The notes: generated from the letters alone by a model not told the origin. A stretch of DNA of 64,000 bases from Sternotherus odoratus (GCA_032164245.1 JAVMKO010000003.1:8070651-8134650), one strand, 5' to 3'. Shown: positions 1 through 11,688, numbered from the stretch's first letter. A program made the numbers and translations.

Positions 1-755
1 CCATGAATGGAAGTTGGTGAGCCAAGGAATGACCAGTTTTACACCCAAGGAAAATTTCAAATTAGAAATGATTTTGGGTTGGGTTTTTTTGAAAAATTTC
101 TAAATGAAACAGTTGTGTTTCGAAACAACCTTTCAACGTGTTGAAATTTCATTTTGTTTTGGGTTTTGAAAAATGAAAAAAATTAGTTTCCCAGTTTCAA
201 TTTTCAGATTTTTTCCCTTCTCTTCTCCCCCCCCCCTTTTTTTTTTTTACCAATTTCTTTATTTCCAGTGGAAAAAGGGAAGGAACAAAGGATTTGAAAG
301 TGAGGGGAAATACTGTACTTTTTGTTGTTGTTGGGAAAGGATTAAAAAAGGTGAAAATAGTTAAGTGATAATAAATATTAGTCTGAAGAGGTTTGTTTAG
401 TTGGCCAGATTATATCACCTCCCAGCTGCATATTTACTAACCTGATGGCTGCGCACCTGACAATATCTGGAAATAACAAGATTGTAGACTCTGATTTGCA
501 TAAAGATATATATGAATTTGTGGACGCTGCCTGTTGACACTTTCTCCTGCTCACACCCACACACTGCATTCCTACCATACATCTGCATTGGCCTTCATCC
601 AACATCCACTCTCAGTTCAACCTGTCACACTCATTACGCCATATTGCCAAGGTTCAAATTATTTCATGACCTACCCACGTGTTCCACACTCGGCTATCCA
701 GTCATTATGCATATACACCTCATTCTCGGCCCAAGCACTTTCCCACGTAGGAGCA
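1..755. other. AT-rich stretch, no gene seen
   Basis: No coding exon or recognised repeat could be supported here. The stretch has long A/T runs and a C-rich to T-rich tract near 225-250. Short open frames show no domain, signal peptide or splice context. Confidence 0.5.
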
Positions 756-1661
756 GCAAAGCTACATAAGGGCAGGAAAAGCACAGCCATAGGATCTTTG
801 CACTGCTACAGGCTGGGAACTAATTGGCTAAGCAGCAGTTCTGCAGAAAAGGACCTGGGGATTACAGTGGATGAGCAACTGGATATGAGTCAGCAGTGTG
901 CCTTTGGAGCCAAGAAGGCCAACGGCATATTGGGCTGTATTAGTAGGAGCATTGCCAGCAGATCGAGGGAAGCGATTATTCCCCTCTATTCGACACTGGT
1001 GAGAACACACCTGGAGTATTGGGTCCAGTTTTGGTCGTCCGTCCCCCCTCTTCTCCCCCCCCCCCCCCGAAGGGATGTGGACAAATTGGAGAGAGTCCAG
1101 CGGAGGGCAATGAAAATAATTAGGGGGCTGGGGCACATGACTTACGAGGAGAAGTTGTAACAAAGTCCTGTGGCACCTTAAAGACTAACTATAAAGTTTT
1201 GAAGCATGAGGTTTCGTGGGCTAATACCCACTTCGTCGGATGCAGGCAGTGGAAGTGTTCAGAGGCAGGTTGAGGGAACTGGGGTTATTTAGTCTGTAGA
1301 AGAGAAGAATGAGGGGGGATTTGATAGCTGCTTTCAACTACCTGAAAGGGGGTTCCAAAGAGTATGGCGCTAGGCTGTTCTCAGTGGTGGCAGATGACGG
1401 AACAAGGAGTAATGGTCTCAGGTTGCAGTGGGATAGTTCTAGGTAGGATTAAGAAAAACTATTTCACTAGAAGGGTGATGAAGCACTGGAATGGGTTACC
1501 TAGGGAGGTGGTAGAATCTCCATCCTTACAGGTTTTTAAGGCCCATCTTGACAAAGTCCTGGCTGGGATGATTTATTTGGTGTTGGTCCAACTTTGAGCA
1601 GGGGGTTGGACTAGATGACCTCATGAGGTCTCTTCTAACAATAATATTCTATGATTCTATG
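756..1661 (+). mobile_element. CR1-type LINE, 3' part
   Basis: The plus strand encodes the C-terminal part of a CR1 ORF2 (about 770-1158), with recognisable blocks such as [33 protein letters not shown] and KLERVQRRA. It continues through the usual CR1 3' segment ([13 protein letters not shown], 1470-1500) to a tail with the repeated ATTCTATG octamer near 1645-1660. A poly-C run near 1055-1068 and another repeat inserted at about 1156-1260 interrupt it. It is a dead 5'-truncated copy. The family call is confident; the left edge is approximate. Confidence 0.85.
1156..1262 (-). mobile_element. Penelope-like repeat fragment with hammerhead-like core, nested in CR1
   Basis: This insert interrupts the CR1 frame just after EEKL. 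It shares its core with the copy at 25999-26250 (AAAGTCCTGTGGCACCTTAA and the CCCACTTCGTCGGATGCA end). On the minus strand at about 1211-1242 the core reads CCGACGA, then a GTGGG/CCCAC stem, then GAAA, which is the layout of a hammerhead ribozyme. Hammerheads are known from Penelope-like retroelements. The second base of the CUGANGA box is C rather than U here, so activity is doubtful. Confidence 0.5.
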
Positions 1662-2185
1662 TAGTTATATCGACATGGTTTCCTAGGAAGCCTAAAATAC
1701 CAGAGAAGCAGCTTGAGGGCATGGGATGTGAAGCTGAAATCGCTGTCCTAGTACTGCAGTGCTATTCTCCTGTCTGATTCGCTGTGTATGTACAGAGATT
1801 ATCAACAGGTGGGGCACCTCACAAGGCACTGCCTTCAAAACACAATAATGTTTTAGGCTTACGTGAGCTGGAAGGCAGAACTGGAATTTCTATGCATTCT
1901 TTAACAATGACATAGTATCACATCATTATTTGTTTTAGTTTTACTATGGACAAAAGTGTGTTTGATAGAACAACTGGACATGGATGTGAATCCCACTTTA
2001 TGTATTTTGGATTTATTATTACATTACGCCCTCCAAAAGTTAGAGGTGCAGCAGCCCTCTATAGTAAGGAACAAAAATCCGTGGCAAATAGAGAAAAAGA
2101 CTCTTAAGGAAATGCAGAAAGTTGTTTACAATGAGGTGGTCATCACAGAACAGTTTCAAACCCTGCCCTATCTTTTTTGAAAATA
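1662..2185 (+). other. Degenerate intron segment of a plus-strand array unit
   Basis: This stretch resembles 47.88-48.30 kb and, in part, 28.02-28.25 kb, all in the same orientation. Shared landmarks are a block starting GCCTAAAATACCAGAGA, a 'tatgcattcttta' block and a 'tggacaaaagtgtgtttga' block. In the other units this lies a few hundred bases upstream of the terminal exon. No exon is visible here. Confidence 0.5.
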
Positions 2186-2196
2186 GTTATGTGGTA

Positions 2197-2250
2197 GCTT
2201 TGCACAGATCTTGCATTGACAGTCTCTGCTGCTATAATTCAGTCACCGAT
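2197..2250 (-). pseudogene. Truncated terminal-exon relic (unit D)
   Basis: On the minus strand a good acceptor (polypyrimidine run ending TTTTGCAG, bases 2258-2251) leads into the family block ending GCAGCAGAGACTGTCAATGC. The match to the other terminal exons stops soon after AGATCT, near 2205. In the phase-1 frame used by the other copies there is an early TGA, so this copy cannot be coding. The signal-peptide and defensin exons that should lie upstream (higher coordinates) are missing. The sequence goes straight into DNA like the 5' flank of gene A from about 2520. Confidence 0.6.
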
Positions 2251-2519
2251 CTGCAAAAGGGGAAGAAACTCTCATATTCTATGTTTATATCCACTGAAAC
2301 AAGGGAAATGTGGCATTGTGATCAAATTAACAGCAGAGCAGGAATTTCTCCATCACTGCAAACCAGGAAAGCACTACAGCTTCTCAAAAAAAAGTAGGAA
2401 AAAAATTATGATACAAAGAGAGATTTGCAAATGTCTTTCTGTCTTCTCCTTTCATTTCATTAAAATCTTTCCTGGAGCAATTTGCAGCACCAGGAAGAAG
2501 ACAGCAAAGAAAATATTTT

Positions 2520-3400
2520 ATGGGGGTATTTATGGAATTTTCCTCATTTCATTTCTCAAAACCCATTATTAATTGGTTAAAAATCCATTTAAAAATGAGA
2601 AATAAAATGAATAACATTGCAAATACCATGTGCCAGGAATGTATGGGTCTGCTTGGGTTTTTTTTCTGTGCATCTAAACTGAGGAATTTAATAGTTAGTG
2701 ATTGGAGATAATCATGATTTTTTACCTTCTTTTCCCCCCATAGCAAGTAGCAGCATCAGCGATAACCTTCTAAAGTAGAAAAATAAAATGTTTCTGCAGC
2801 AAACATATGGAAGCCAACAGCAGTCTCAGGTGCTAAGCACCTCTTAGGATTTGTCTCATTCTCTCAGAAAGGAGAGAACAAGGACTAATTGGGACTAACT
2901 TGTAGCCAGGAAAATGTAAGAAAGTTTCTAGGGGTTCTAGAGAGGAGTTTGACACTTCAACATTCCCTGTGGGGATTTATTCTAACCTGGGCTTAGAGCA
3001 GGCAAAATACAACCCACCACACCCTTGCGAATCTCCCTCACAGTCATCTCCTTCCTTTCCCACCCATCATTTCAGCGCACCAAACACAAAAAGGCGCGGT
3101 AAGAATGAGAATCCAGGAGGAGGGGATCATCAACAGGCCAATGAGGAGCTGTGACAGGACACTGAGCTGTTCCTCTTGTTGCATGATCATTGTGTTCTGT
3201 TTCAAATGTCTGTGGGTGGAGGGTCTGTGGGTGGTCTCCTCTCCTGCCGCCATCACCTCAGAGACAGAACAAGGGGCACTGGACGTTTACCTGCCCAGTG
3301 GGGACACAAGGAACAGGCACATAAGCCTAGCTTGCCATCTTATTCCTCTTGTTCCCATGTTATGTTCTCGCCATACATGCAAAGGAGTTAGATAAAAGCA
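2520..3400 (-). repeat. Diverged copy of defensin 5' flank (unit D)
   Basis: It aligns by eye with 8.33-9.25 kb and 36.12-37.08 kb: shared 'catgtgccaggaatgt' block, a 'gcacctcttaggattt' block, and the stretch from 'cccaccatcatttcagc' through 'gaggggat'. In gene A this segment lies upstream of the promoter on the minus strand. Its presence beside the truncated terminal exon at 2.2 kb indicates a unit that lost its middle. Confidence 0.6.
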
Positions 3401-4039
3401 GTGATACTCTTGCAGGGAGGTGGGTGGTAGAGCAGCAAGAGGCACAACTTACCCCGCCTTACTCTAGGCTGGCTGGCTGCTAAACTGGCTTCCCTAGCCT
3501 GCAGGCATGACCAGGTGTATTTAGACAGCTTACAACTGTAATATAATACAATTTTCAACACACCACGCATCCTCCACAGATGACGATGCTCCAGCTGGGT
3601 TGCTTCCAGCTGCTGACTGGAATCCAAAGATCCGCCTTTAATTGGTTTCTGCCTGTCACACCGACTGTCCTGCCTGGATTTATGGGTGTCAGAGGTGTGT
3701 GTGGGCGGTGCTGAATGATTTTGAATTGTTGTGGCTGAAGAGGTCTATGATGCTCTGAGACAGAAGGCCTCGAGGTAACCAAGCCCCTGCTTCAGGAGAT
3801 ATTTGAGAGAGCAAATACCTGAGAGGGGGAAGAAGAGAAGAAAAGAATTCTCCATCTAGACATGGCCAGTGCCTCCGTTTCCCCTGTTGGAAGGTTTATT
3901 TAGTCTCGGCTGAAACAAAACATCGCCCAGACTTGGGGCAAACAATATGGTGAAAAATAAAAACAAAACCTTCTGGGCAGTGGTGCTTCCTCGGGGGCTG
4001 ATTGGATATTTCTCCCAGTCAGTTTTTCATGTACAACAG

Positions 4040-4345
4040 TTTTCATAGATTTTGAGGCCAGGAAGGATCATTGTGATCATGTAGCCTGACCTTCCATTGA
4101 ACATGGACCATAGAACTGCCCCAAAATAATTCATAAAGCATATATTTTAGGAAAATATACAATCTTGATTTAAAAATTGTCAGTGATGGAGAATCCAACA
4201 CAACTCTTGGTACCTTTTTCCAATTACCCTCACTGTTAAAAAATTACATCTTGTTTCCAATCTGCATTTGTCTAGCTTAAACGTCCAGCCTTTGGATTGC
4301 AGTACACCTTTCTTGGCTAGATTGAGGGCTCAATGTTAAAGATTT
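4040..4345 (-). mobile_element. CR1-like LINE 3' tail
   Basis: Read on the minus strand this ends in a typical CR1 tail (atgatccttcctggcctc, then AAAATCTATGAAAACTG). The same fragment lies at about 31935-32235 in copy B. No open frame remains. Confidence 0.6.
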
Positions 4346-4791
4346 GTTCCCCATGTAATTAACCATAAATAGTAATCAGGTACCACTTAGACTTAAGGCC
4401 TCAGCCCTTTTAAAGCAGACTAGCCTGATTTCCTCTATTCTCCTCAATATGGACATGTTTGGGGAAATCTCTCAGAGCTCTTGGGGTCTCACATGCACAT
4501 TTAAATATTGGGGGGCTTTCTGCAATCATTTCCATTCTTGAAAGAAAACCTGCTGCACAGAGCCATGTCTGGAAGCTTGTCACAAGAGAAGAGGACCTGG
4601 CCATGGGACAGTTTCAGAGCAGAGGGGACAAAAAGGAGGATCGAGGTGTTCGGGGGTACTAAGGTGGGTTGTAAACTGTGAGTGGACCCAACTCCACTGA
4701 CAATACTATAAACCAAACAGACTTGTAAAAACTAAAGATCGGGACAGAATTCATTCACAGGCACTCACCGAAACATACAAATATAGATATA

Positions 4792-5366
4792 CTAGTGTAA
4801 AAACCAATGTACACTGGCCAAGGGTAATGGCTCATGCCCCCCCCCCCCCACTCACTCAGCTCTCTCCCCCCCTCCCCTGGCCACCGCACTCGCTCAGCTC
4901 TCTCCCCCCTTGATTCTCCCCCAACCCCCGCACTCGCTCAGCTCTCTCACTCCACCCCCACACCCCAACGGTCCCCCGACTTGCTCAGCTCTCTCCCTCT
5001 CCCCCACTCCAACGTCCCCTGAACCCCTCTTCATGTGCCCGACAGCCCAGCCCGCTCCCTCCCATCCCCGCAGCAGCATGGGGAAGGCGGCCCGCTCCAG
5101 CTCGGCTGGGCGCAGCTGGCCAGGCCGTGCCCGGGCACCTCCGCCCCGCCGGCCGAGTGCCCCTTACCTCTCCCCAAATGGCCAGAGCCCCCTGCCTGCA
5201 CCTCCTGCGCCCAGCCACCCTCCTGCCTTGCTTCCCTCATGGCGACGCATGTGCAGCCGCCATGTTATGCTGCCGAACTACACCTCCCAGCATGCTGTTC
5301 ATCCGTGACGTCTCTACTGCACATGATGGCTTCAGACAAACTTCCTTATCCTTTTATTATATAGGA
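4792..5366 (-). mobile_element. Non-autonomous Helitron (family 1)
   Basis: Read on the minus strand the element starts TCCTATATAATAAAAGG and ends TTTTTACACTAG. It lies between an A and a T, as Helitrons do: 5' TC, 3' CTRR and no target duplication. The interior is C-rich with CTCAGCTCTCTCCCCC-type tandem blocks and a conserved TC-end segment (TGACGGATGAACAGCATGC). Sister copies are at 10757-14171 (opposite strand), 28415-29667, 32685-33322 and one ending at 39916. No Rep/helicase gene is present. Confidence 0.75.
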
Positions 5367-5537
5367 TATATTTTCCATGGCCTAAGAACATCCTGTGTTG
5401 TATTTAATATATAAGAACTTAGTGTTTATATATTTAGAATTTTAAAAAGGCAAATGAAAGGGGACTTTCATGGAAAAGAAATAGCAAAACAACTTCCATG
5501 TGCCAATCAAAACATTCTCACGCATATTTGCAATACA

Positions 5538-5734
5538 CCACCACAACCAGTTACTTTTATTAAAAGGAGAAGAACAAGCTATTATGGGTCATACAAGAAC
5601 TCCCCTGTGGATTTTTTCCAGCTCACAAGATTCTTCACAGCCCAGATGAAAAGGATCCAAGGATTTTAGAAGCAAGGCGTCGTCTGCCAGATTTCCAACG
5701 GTCCTGCACTGACAGTCTCTGATACCATCGCTCA
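5538..5734 (-). other. Terminal exon of defensin gene A, with an alternative open frame
   Basis: The exon follows a pyrimidine-rich tract on the minus strand and an AAAAG acceptor at 5736-5735. After the phase-0 donor of exon 2, the first codon here is TGA (5734-5732). In the other frame, used if exon 1 (phase 1) splices directly here, 47 codons run to TGA at 5591-5589. This frame has DCQCR near the start, a leucine-rich middle (ALLLKSLDPFH) and GC-x3-C. The same frame is open in copies at 33543-33398, 30292-30476, 48771 onward and 59576-59730, with many third-position changes. I do not recognise the peptide. It may be 3' UTR in the defensin transcript and coding in an exon-2-skipped one. Confidence 0.55.
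5556..5561 (-). terminator. Polyadenylation signal, gene A
   Basis: AATAAA on the minus strand within CTTTTAATAAAAGTAAC. The same hexamer in the same context occurs in the other complete terminal exons, so cleavage is expected roughly 15-25 bases further on. Confidence 0.75.
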
Positions 5735-7870
5735 CTTTTAATAAAGAAAAAAGAAAAGAAACACTGAGATTCTCTGTTTATATCCATTCAAACAAAGACG
5801 TTGACATATTGACTTTAAAATCACAGGCGGGGCAGGAATTTCCCCCTCACTGAATTGTGAGTGTCAATATTTCTGGTTAACTCCAGAGCAGGGGATTCTG
5901 CTGTTCAGCAGCAGGCAGGAGACACCCTGGGGGGAGGGGCAGGAGGAGCAGGGGTAAGAAGAGGCAGAGCGAGGGAAGGAAGTGCTCAGGGTAACATAAA
6001 GAGGCCGTAAAAGCGGTTGGAGGAGAATTATCCCAATGTTTGAGCAACACAGGGCTGACATCACTGGCTATATGCCACCCTCCTTGCAAACACTGTCTTA
6101 GGGGTGGCGCTGGACATGGTACTAGGGGTTATCAGGTCTCAGAAGGGCAATCTGTATAGCACTGAGCGCTATGAGGCTACTACAGGCTGTGGACAAGCCA
6201 TGGGCAGCACGGTAAGACACCTGCGTGTCACAGATGACAACAAGGGACTATCCAGACCCCAAACAGTCCACAATCAAGGCAACCACCGGAGCCTCTTTTC
6301 TCCCCAGTCTCTGTGCTGTGCCATGTGTTCAAAGCCTCCAAGAGCATTAAACAGCTCACATATAAAGAGAAGAGAAAAAAATACTTCTATTCACACAGTA
6401 ATGTCTCCGTAGTAGAATCCTGAACTTACCCGTTGTTTACAGCAAATTAGATACCTATTGCAGCGAAAAAGGAACAAATACCCGGAAGGACAACGGACGC
6501 CACGGAAGCATCTACCACCAAGACGTGTACATATCCTAAAGCCATCTGCACAAACATAATAAAAAAGAGTCTTGATTTTCATTCACACAGAAGGATAAAA
6601 GAATTGTGATTGCTATGATGAGAGCATTTCATTCAATGAATTTCCCATTCACTGAGACCTTGACACATCAGCCCTGTTATCGTCCTGGACACCATTTTAA
6701 TCGACCTGTAACCATCCTTAAAGGGCTGTAGTTCTCTGAATATTCAGTGGCTGCCCCTAAGAATAGAACATGGTGAATTCATGAAGCAGATGCACTGGCT
6801 TCTTGGCTTCACACTGCAGAACATTAAAATGGAGCCTGGGGGTCCTTCACTGTAAATTCTTTGGTGCAGGAGTGTGTCTCTGTTGATCATTAGCACAGAG
6901 ACTGGTAGAATGGGATACCACTCAATTACTGGGGATCCTAGGCGTCCCACACAGATGGTCAGTTCTGCTTGGCCTCAGGGCCATCTTGGTGAGGGAAGGG
7001 AATGAAAGGGGATGTTTGCAGCCACATACATCTTTCTTTACTTGTGGACACTAGAATGAGACCCAGTGTCTCACCAGTAATCAGTCCAGTGCCTAATAAA
7101 GAGGTGAAATACCATCTCCACTCCTACTTGAGATTCCTCTGTTTATGCAACCAAAGATCACATTTGGCCTTTGCCCACAGCATCACACTGGGAGCTCAAA
7201 GTCAACTCCTTATCCAGCACTTCCCCCAAATCCTTGTCTGAGTCACGGCTTCCCAGGACAGAGGCCCCCAAGCCTGTGGGTAAGGCCTACACTCTTTGTT
7301 CTTAGATGTGGACATTTACATTTAGCCTTATTAAAATCTGTACTGTTTGCTTGCACCACATTTACCAAGCGATCCACATCACTCTGTATCAGTGATATGT
7401 CCTCTTCATTACTGACCACTCCCCCAATTTCGATGTCCTCTGGAAACTTTATCAGAAAGTTTGTTTTTCTTCCATGCCACTGACAAAAGAGGACCAAGAA
7501 CTTATCCCAAAGGAACCCCAATCTTGAAGGTATTCACACATTCTATCTATCAAATTCCTTTGGGATTGGTTCTTTTCCAGGTCATAGTTCCACCACATCT
7601 GAAAGGATTTTCGTAAGCAGAGAAAAGGCAATTTCTTTTACTACAGGACTATTTCACATACAAAATGGAAGTATCTGCTGCAAGCCATGCAAACATTAGA
7701 GCTCTTTAAAAAAAGTTTTAGAAATAAACTGACACAACGTTTTAGGCAAACTTAGTATATGCTTACAAATATTCTTCTATAGTCCCCCTACATTTCATGA
7801 AAACCTTACCTTGAGCATTACTTTGTGCCACCAAGAAGAAGAGAGCAAAAAGAAGGTAAAGTATCTTCAT
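5732..7870 (-). CDS. Beta-defensin-type antimicrobial peptide, gene A
   Basis: Secreted host-defence peptide; beta-defensins act on microbial membranes outside the cell. Coding exons are 7870-7810 (ATG, 20 codons plus one base), 6545-6430 (116 bases) and a stop at 5734-5732. Exon 1 is a signal peptide with basic start MKIL, hydrophobic core YLLFALFFLV and small residues SNA before the likely cleavage. It ends in phase 1 at a CAAG/GTAAGG donor. Exon 2 follows a TTTGTGCAG acceptor and holds six cysteines spaced C-x6-C-x5-C-x9-C-x5-CC, the beta-defensin pattern, with a GGR before Cys2. It has nine Arg/Lys against one Asp, so it is strongly cationic. The exon 2 donor is CGG/GTAAGT in phase 0. Splicing to the terminal exon gives an immediate stop after CCKQR; reading through the donor would add about 12 residues. 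Predicted precursor is 59 residues. I am confident of the family but cannot name the orthologue. Confidence 0.9.
7000..7540 (-). mobile_element. LINE ORF2 fragment (CR1/L2-like) in defensin intron 1
   Basis: The minus strand encodes part of a non-LTR reverse transcriptase: GRKTNFLIKFPEDIEIGGVV (where a FADD-type box would be), then SDVDRLVNVVQANSTDFNKA. It lies in intron 1 of gene A and is also present at about 34810-35330 in gene B, so it predates the duplication. It is decayed and not functional. Confidence 0.7.
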
Positions 7871-7947
7871 GGCTGTAGTTTGACCAAGAACTGAATGTTA
7901 CTTGGGAGAAGAGACTCCAAGATAGACAGGAGAGGGAAACTCTTTGA

Positions 7948-7954
7948 ATTTATA
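7948..7954 (-). promoter_or_regulatory. TATA box of gene A
   Basis: TATAAAT on the minus strand, 78 bases before the ATG (7870). The same site is kept in gene B. It gives a short leader of about 50 bases, so no 5' UTR intron is needed. Confidence 0.65.
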
Positions 7955-8099
7955 GGATGCTAGGGATTGTGAAACGGTCATCTGTTGAAATCTTGTTCCT
8001 ACACAAGTGATATTTACAAGGCGTGTGCTGCAATCTCTTAATTATATTAATATTTAATTGTACAGAAACATAACAATTACTGGAAGATTTCAGGAAAAT

Positions 8100-10240
8100 A
8101 TAATTAACAATTCCCTGCATTTCGGAGGTTATAATATGAATATTTACACCTAGGAAACATGGTCTGTGAGATCTAAAGCCCTTTGAAGTCAGGGGATAGC
8201 CTCCCACTGATGTCAGATGAGGGTCCTAGTGTACAACACAATTCCAGAACACAGCTTTACTTGGCAAACAATTGGGTAGTTTCTGTTGTTGTTTTGCACA
8301 ATTTTCATCAATATTTTATGTGTAATTTTGGAATTTTCCTAATTTCATGCATCAAAACTCATTAAAAGGAGGGTTAAATCCCCTTTTTAGTGAAAAATAA
8401 AGTGGATCACATTGAAAATACTGTGTGCCAGGAATGTCTGGTTATAGGGTTTTTTCCCCTTAAGTCTATACTGAGGAACTTTAAAGTTAGTGATGCACAA
8501 AAACCACGAGTTTTCCTTTCTGAACCCCCATAACAAGTATCACCCTTAATAATCACAATCTAAAGTCCGGACATAAAGTGTTTATGTATCCAGCCTTTGG
8601 AAGCCAAGGCTATTCAAAGTGATAAGCACCTCTTAGGACTTGTGTCATTTTTCAGAGACGAGGGAACAAAAAATTATTGGGCTTAAACTGAAGTCAAAAT
8701 ATTTAGGATCATTTCTAAGGGGTTGAATGAAGACTTTGACACCTCAGGCTTCTCTGGGGGATTCAGTCTAAACAGGGCCTGTAACTGACAAAATATGAAT
8801 TCATGTGAATTTTCCCAACACCCTTCAGAAGCTCCTCCCCATTATCACCTGTCTCTTTCCTGCATTTCCACCCAGCAGGAAGCACCAGATACAAAAAGTT
8901 GGGGTGAGGGGATTAATAGGGCTATGAGGAGTAGGAAGAGACCTCAATGTTGAGTTCTTCAGTTCTCTCTCTGTACGTGGAGAGGACTGGTCTCCTCACC
9001 TACCACTTTCTCCACAGAGATAGGACAGAGACCCTCGATATTCCCTGTCCAGAGGGGACACAAGGAGTGTGCACTTCAGCTTGTCTGGCCACCTCACTCC
9101 TCTTCATTTCCTGTTATGTCTATGCCGTACACACGAGAAACCAAAATACTCTTACTGGAAAGTTGATACGTTACACTCATTTATTTCTTAGAATTCAGAA
9201 CAATAACACACAAAACACCCAAAATAGTGAGTATGTGTGAGAGTGCGGACTGCTCCCTAAAACAGAGAGGCGCAATTCACCTCACCTTATCCTAGGCTGT
9301 CTGGCTCCTGACTGAACTTTTAAGCCTAGCACGCATGCTTGCCTAAAAAGTCCCCTATACCGCAGTCAGGATCAGGACAAAATCTTGAGCATTTAAAGTT
9401 TTAGCTTACGACTTTCATACAGTTTTCTATACACCACACTTTCCCCGTGGGTGGAGATGTTCCAGATGGGTCCCTGCCAGCTGCTGACTGGAACCCAAGC
9501 ATGTTCCCATAATTGGCACTGACTGCCACACAGATGACCAGACATGGATTTGGGAGATGCTCCAGGAGGTGGGTGTCAGGGGTAGGTATTTGCAAATTTG
9601 GGCTAGATAAAATTCCATTCACTCCCCACACATAAAATAACAAACATCTCCTCCTCCTCTCCTTCCACTGCCAGCAAACTCCACCTGGGCCTTTTTTCAC
9701 AGCAGTCTGGAAACTGGGGCTAATCTATGTTGAAGTTTGAGGAAGATTCACTTACTCAGTGCTGCCCACTTGCCCTGCATCCAAATCTTCATCCCTCAGG
9801 AGGATTTGGGAGATCAGTATTCTCCTTGTGCCCCATCAAACGTCCTCTTCCATAGAGCACTCACAATGGAACTTACCTCTGAATATCTCCACCCTTTCCG
9901 CTTGCTGGTGCTCTGTTCCAGAGGAGAGGCCCATCCATCTTTGACCTCTTTCCCTCAGCATCTTGTTGAGATGTCCCATCACCCTACTGACCTTTCAGAG
10001 GTTGGTTGGCGGCCCACTCCTCCTCTCCCATCCCCCCTCACAGAGTAAAGCTACCAATATCTTCTGAGGAAGAGATGCCCTCCCTCATCCTTTTGTAGTG
10101 GGACATAAACATTCTTTATGCACCAGGTCAGGCATGTCCTAATCCTCAAACACTCTGTGATATTTAACCCAGGTTATTTCAAATTCAGCACAAACAAGGA
10201 AATAGCATTGGGTCCAAGCTCTTTTTGGCCTCTTTATAAA
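8100..10240 (-). other. 5' flank of gene A; no further gene seen
   Basis: This DNA is repeated at 35.9-38.07 kb, in diverged form at 2.5-3.4 and 20.9-22.0 kb, and in reverse orientation at 46.67-47.42 and 49.98-50.10 kb. It is thus the conserved upstream part of the array unit. A minus-strand open frame around 9400-9700 ends in ...VWCIENC and is shared with 37.23-37.47 kb. The copy near 30.9 kb carries a stop in that frame, so I do not call it a gene. Confidence 0.55.
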
Positions 10241-10775
10241 GTGTTAAGTATCTGAAGGGTTTATATTGCTGTTTTCCCCTCTACTTGTGATTTAGCATAT
10301 ATCAATCTATCTATCTAAATAACTTTTAAAAAAATTCAAGCCTCGTCTTCCCTCTTTTGCTGGAGATATTTTTGGAGTCCTCAGAGACATGTCTGTGAGG
10401 TTCATTAACTTTGAGCTGAAATGGTGGAGTTCTTGAATCATTTTTTAAAAAGTTATGCTACTAAGTGCTTAAAAACATTTGAATGAAATATTTGTTAATT
10501 ATAAAAAACAATCAACCAAGAGTTTTAAATTCTTCCTTAGTAGATATCATGTCTAGACCTTACCAGTTCTCTCTCTCTCCTCCCTATTATCCCTCCTCCC
10601 CACTCTCGCCCAGTATGTCTCTATAGATCTGGTCTCATTGTATGAGATACAGACATACTAGGCGGAGGTGCAGGGGGACATAATGTATAAGATATCAGAA
10701 TGTATAAGCGCCCATGGGCCCATATTATTGCACCATGCAATGTCAATGCAAACATATCCTATTTAATAATCGGCT

Positions 10776-11688
10776 GTTGGAGAGCAGTCCAATGGCCTTT
10801 TGAGTCTCCAGTACTGTTGGGGGGTCAGCCAAGCTGTCATTGATCTCCACCTGGGGTAGACGGTTTATTGCCTCATCATTGATAGTTACATATATTGGCG
10901 GCACTCTATCACAGGCAGCCAACATCGACGAGGAAGTGAACACTAGAATCGCCAGAGCCGGAGCAGCTTTTGGAAGACTTCGATCTAAAGTTTGGGATCG
11001 GAGAAGTATTAAGATTGAAACCAAACTAAAAATCTATTCGGTGGTCGTCCTGCCCACTCTCCTCTATGCTTGTGAGACCTGGACTGTCTACAGTGGTCAT
11101 GCGAAAAAGCTGAACCACTTCCACCTGAGCTGTCTGCGGAAACTACTGAAGATAAGATGGCAGGATAAAATTCCAGACACCGACGTCCTGTTACAGGCTG
11201 ATATGACAAGCATCCACACCCTGCTTTGTAAGGCACAAGTCAGATGGGCTGGGCATGTTGTACGAATGCCTGATGAACGATTGCCCAAGAAGATGTACTA
11301 TGGCGAACTACAACACGGCAAGTGATCTCTTGTAGGTCAAAAGAAGAGATTCAAAGACACCCTCAAGGCCTCCCTTAAGAACTGTAACATAGATCCTGAA
11401 AATTGGGAGAGCATTGCTAATGATCGCTTCGCCTGGCGCAGACGAGGTCATGATGGTGCAACAGCCTACGAACAAAAGAGACTGAGTGATGCCATAGAGA
11501 AGCGTCTTCTTTGCAAGTCCAGGGCTGGTATCTTCTCTTCCCCCGGTCAGCAGCCTGATCTTCCATGTCCACATTGCAACTGTCAATTCCGGGCTCGGAT
11601 TGGACTAATCAGCCATCTTGGAACCCACTCCCGAACAAACTGATGACATTGGGTGGTCCTCATCAACTTTGATGGATGAACGAAAAAA
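10776..11688 (+). mobile_element. LINE 3' end with inverted 5' part
   Basis: The plus strand from about 10890 encodes the end of a non-LTR retrotransposon ORF2: LPTLLYACETWTVYSGHAKK, WAGHVVRMPDERLPKK and a C-terminal C2H2-like finger (CPHC...HLGTH). There is one internal stop at 11323. From 10776 to about 10890 an upstream piece of the same ORF (INRLPQVEINDSLADPPTV) lies on the minus strand. An A-run ends the copy, and AATAATCGGCT flanks it on both sides (10765-10775 and 11689-11699). The inversion is typical of twin priming. Confidence 0.8.

Larger units (their letters stand above)
3400..10240. repeat. Segmental duplication, copy A
   Basis: This block is repeated at about 30620-38076 in the same orientation. 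It holds gene A, a CR1 tail, a Helitron and a LINE fragment, all shared with copy B, so those insertions predate the duplication. Between exons 1 and 2 of the defensin genes the offset is a constant 27808 bases. Copy B has extra sequence near 31.05-31.56 kb that copy A lacks. The right edge is a common 'ccaagctctttt' block followed by unrelated DNA. By eye identity is high; no percentage was computed. Confidence 0.85.

Noticed and set aside
9401..9700. Minus-strand frame ending VWCIENC, also at 37.23-37.47 kb, as a second cysteine-rich exon
   Set aside because: The homologous segment near 30.9 kb has a stop in the same frame, too few cysteines remain, and no donor or phase agreement is visible.
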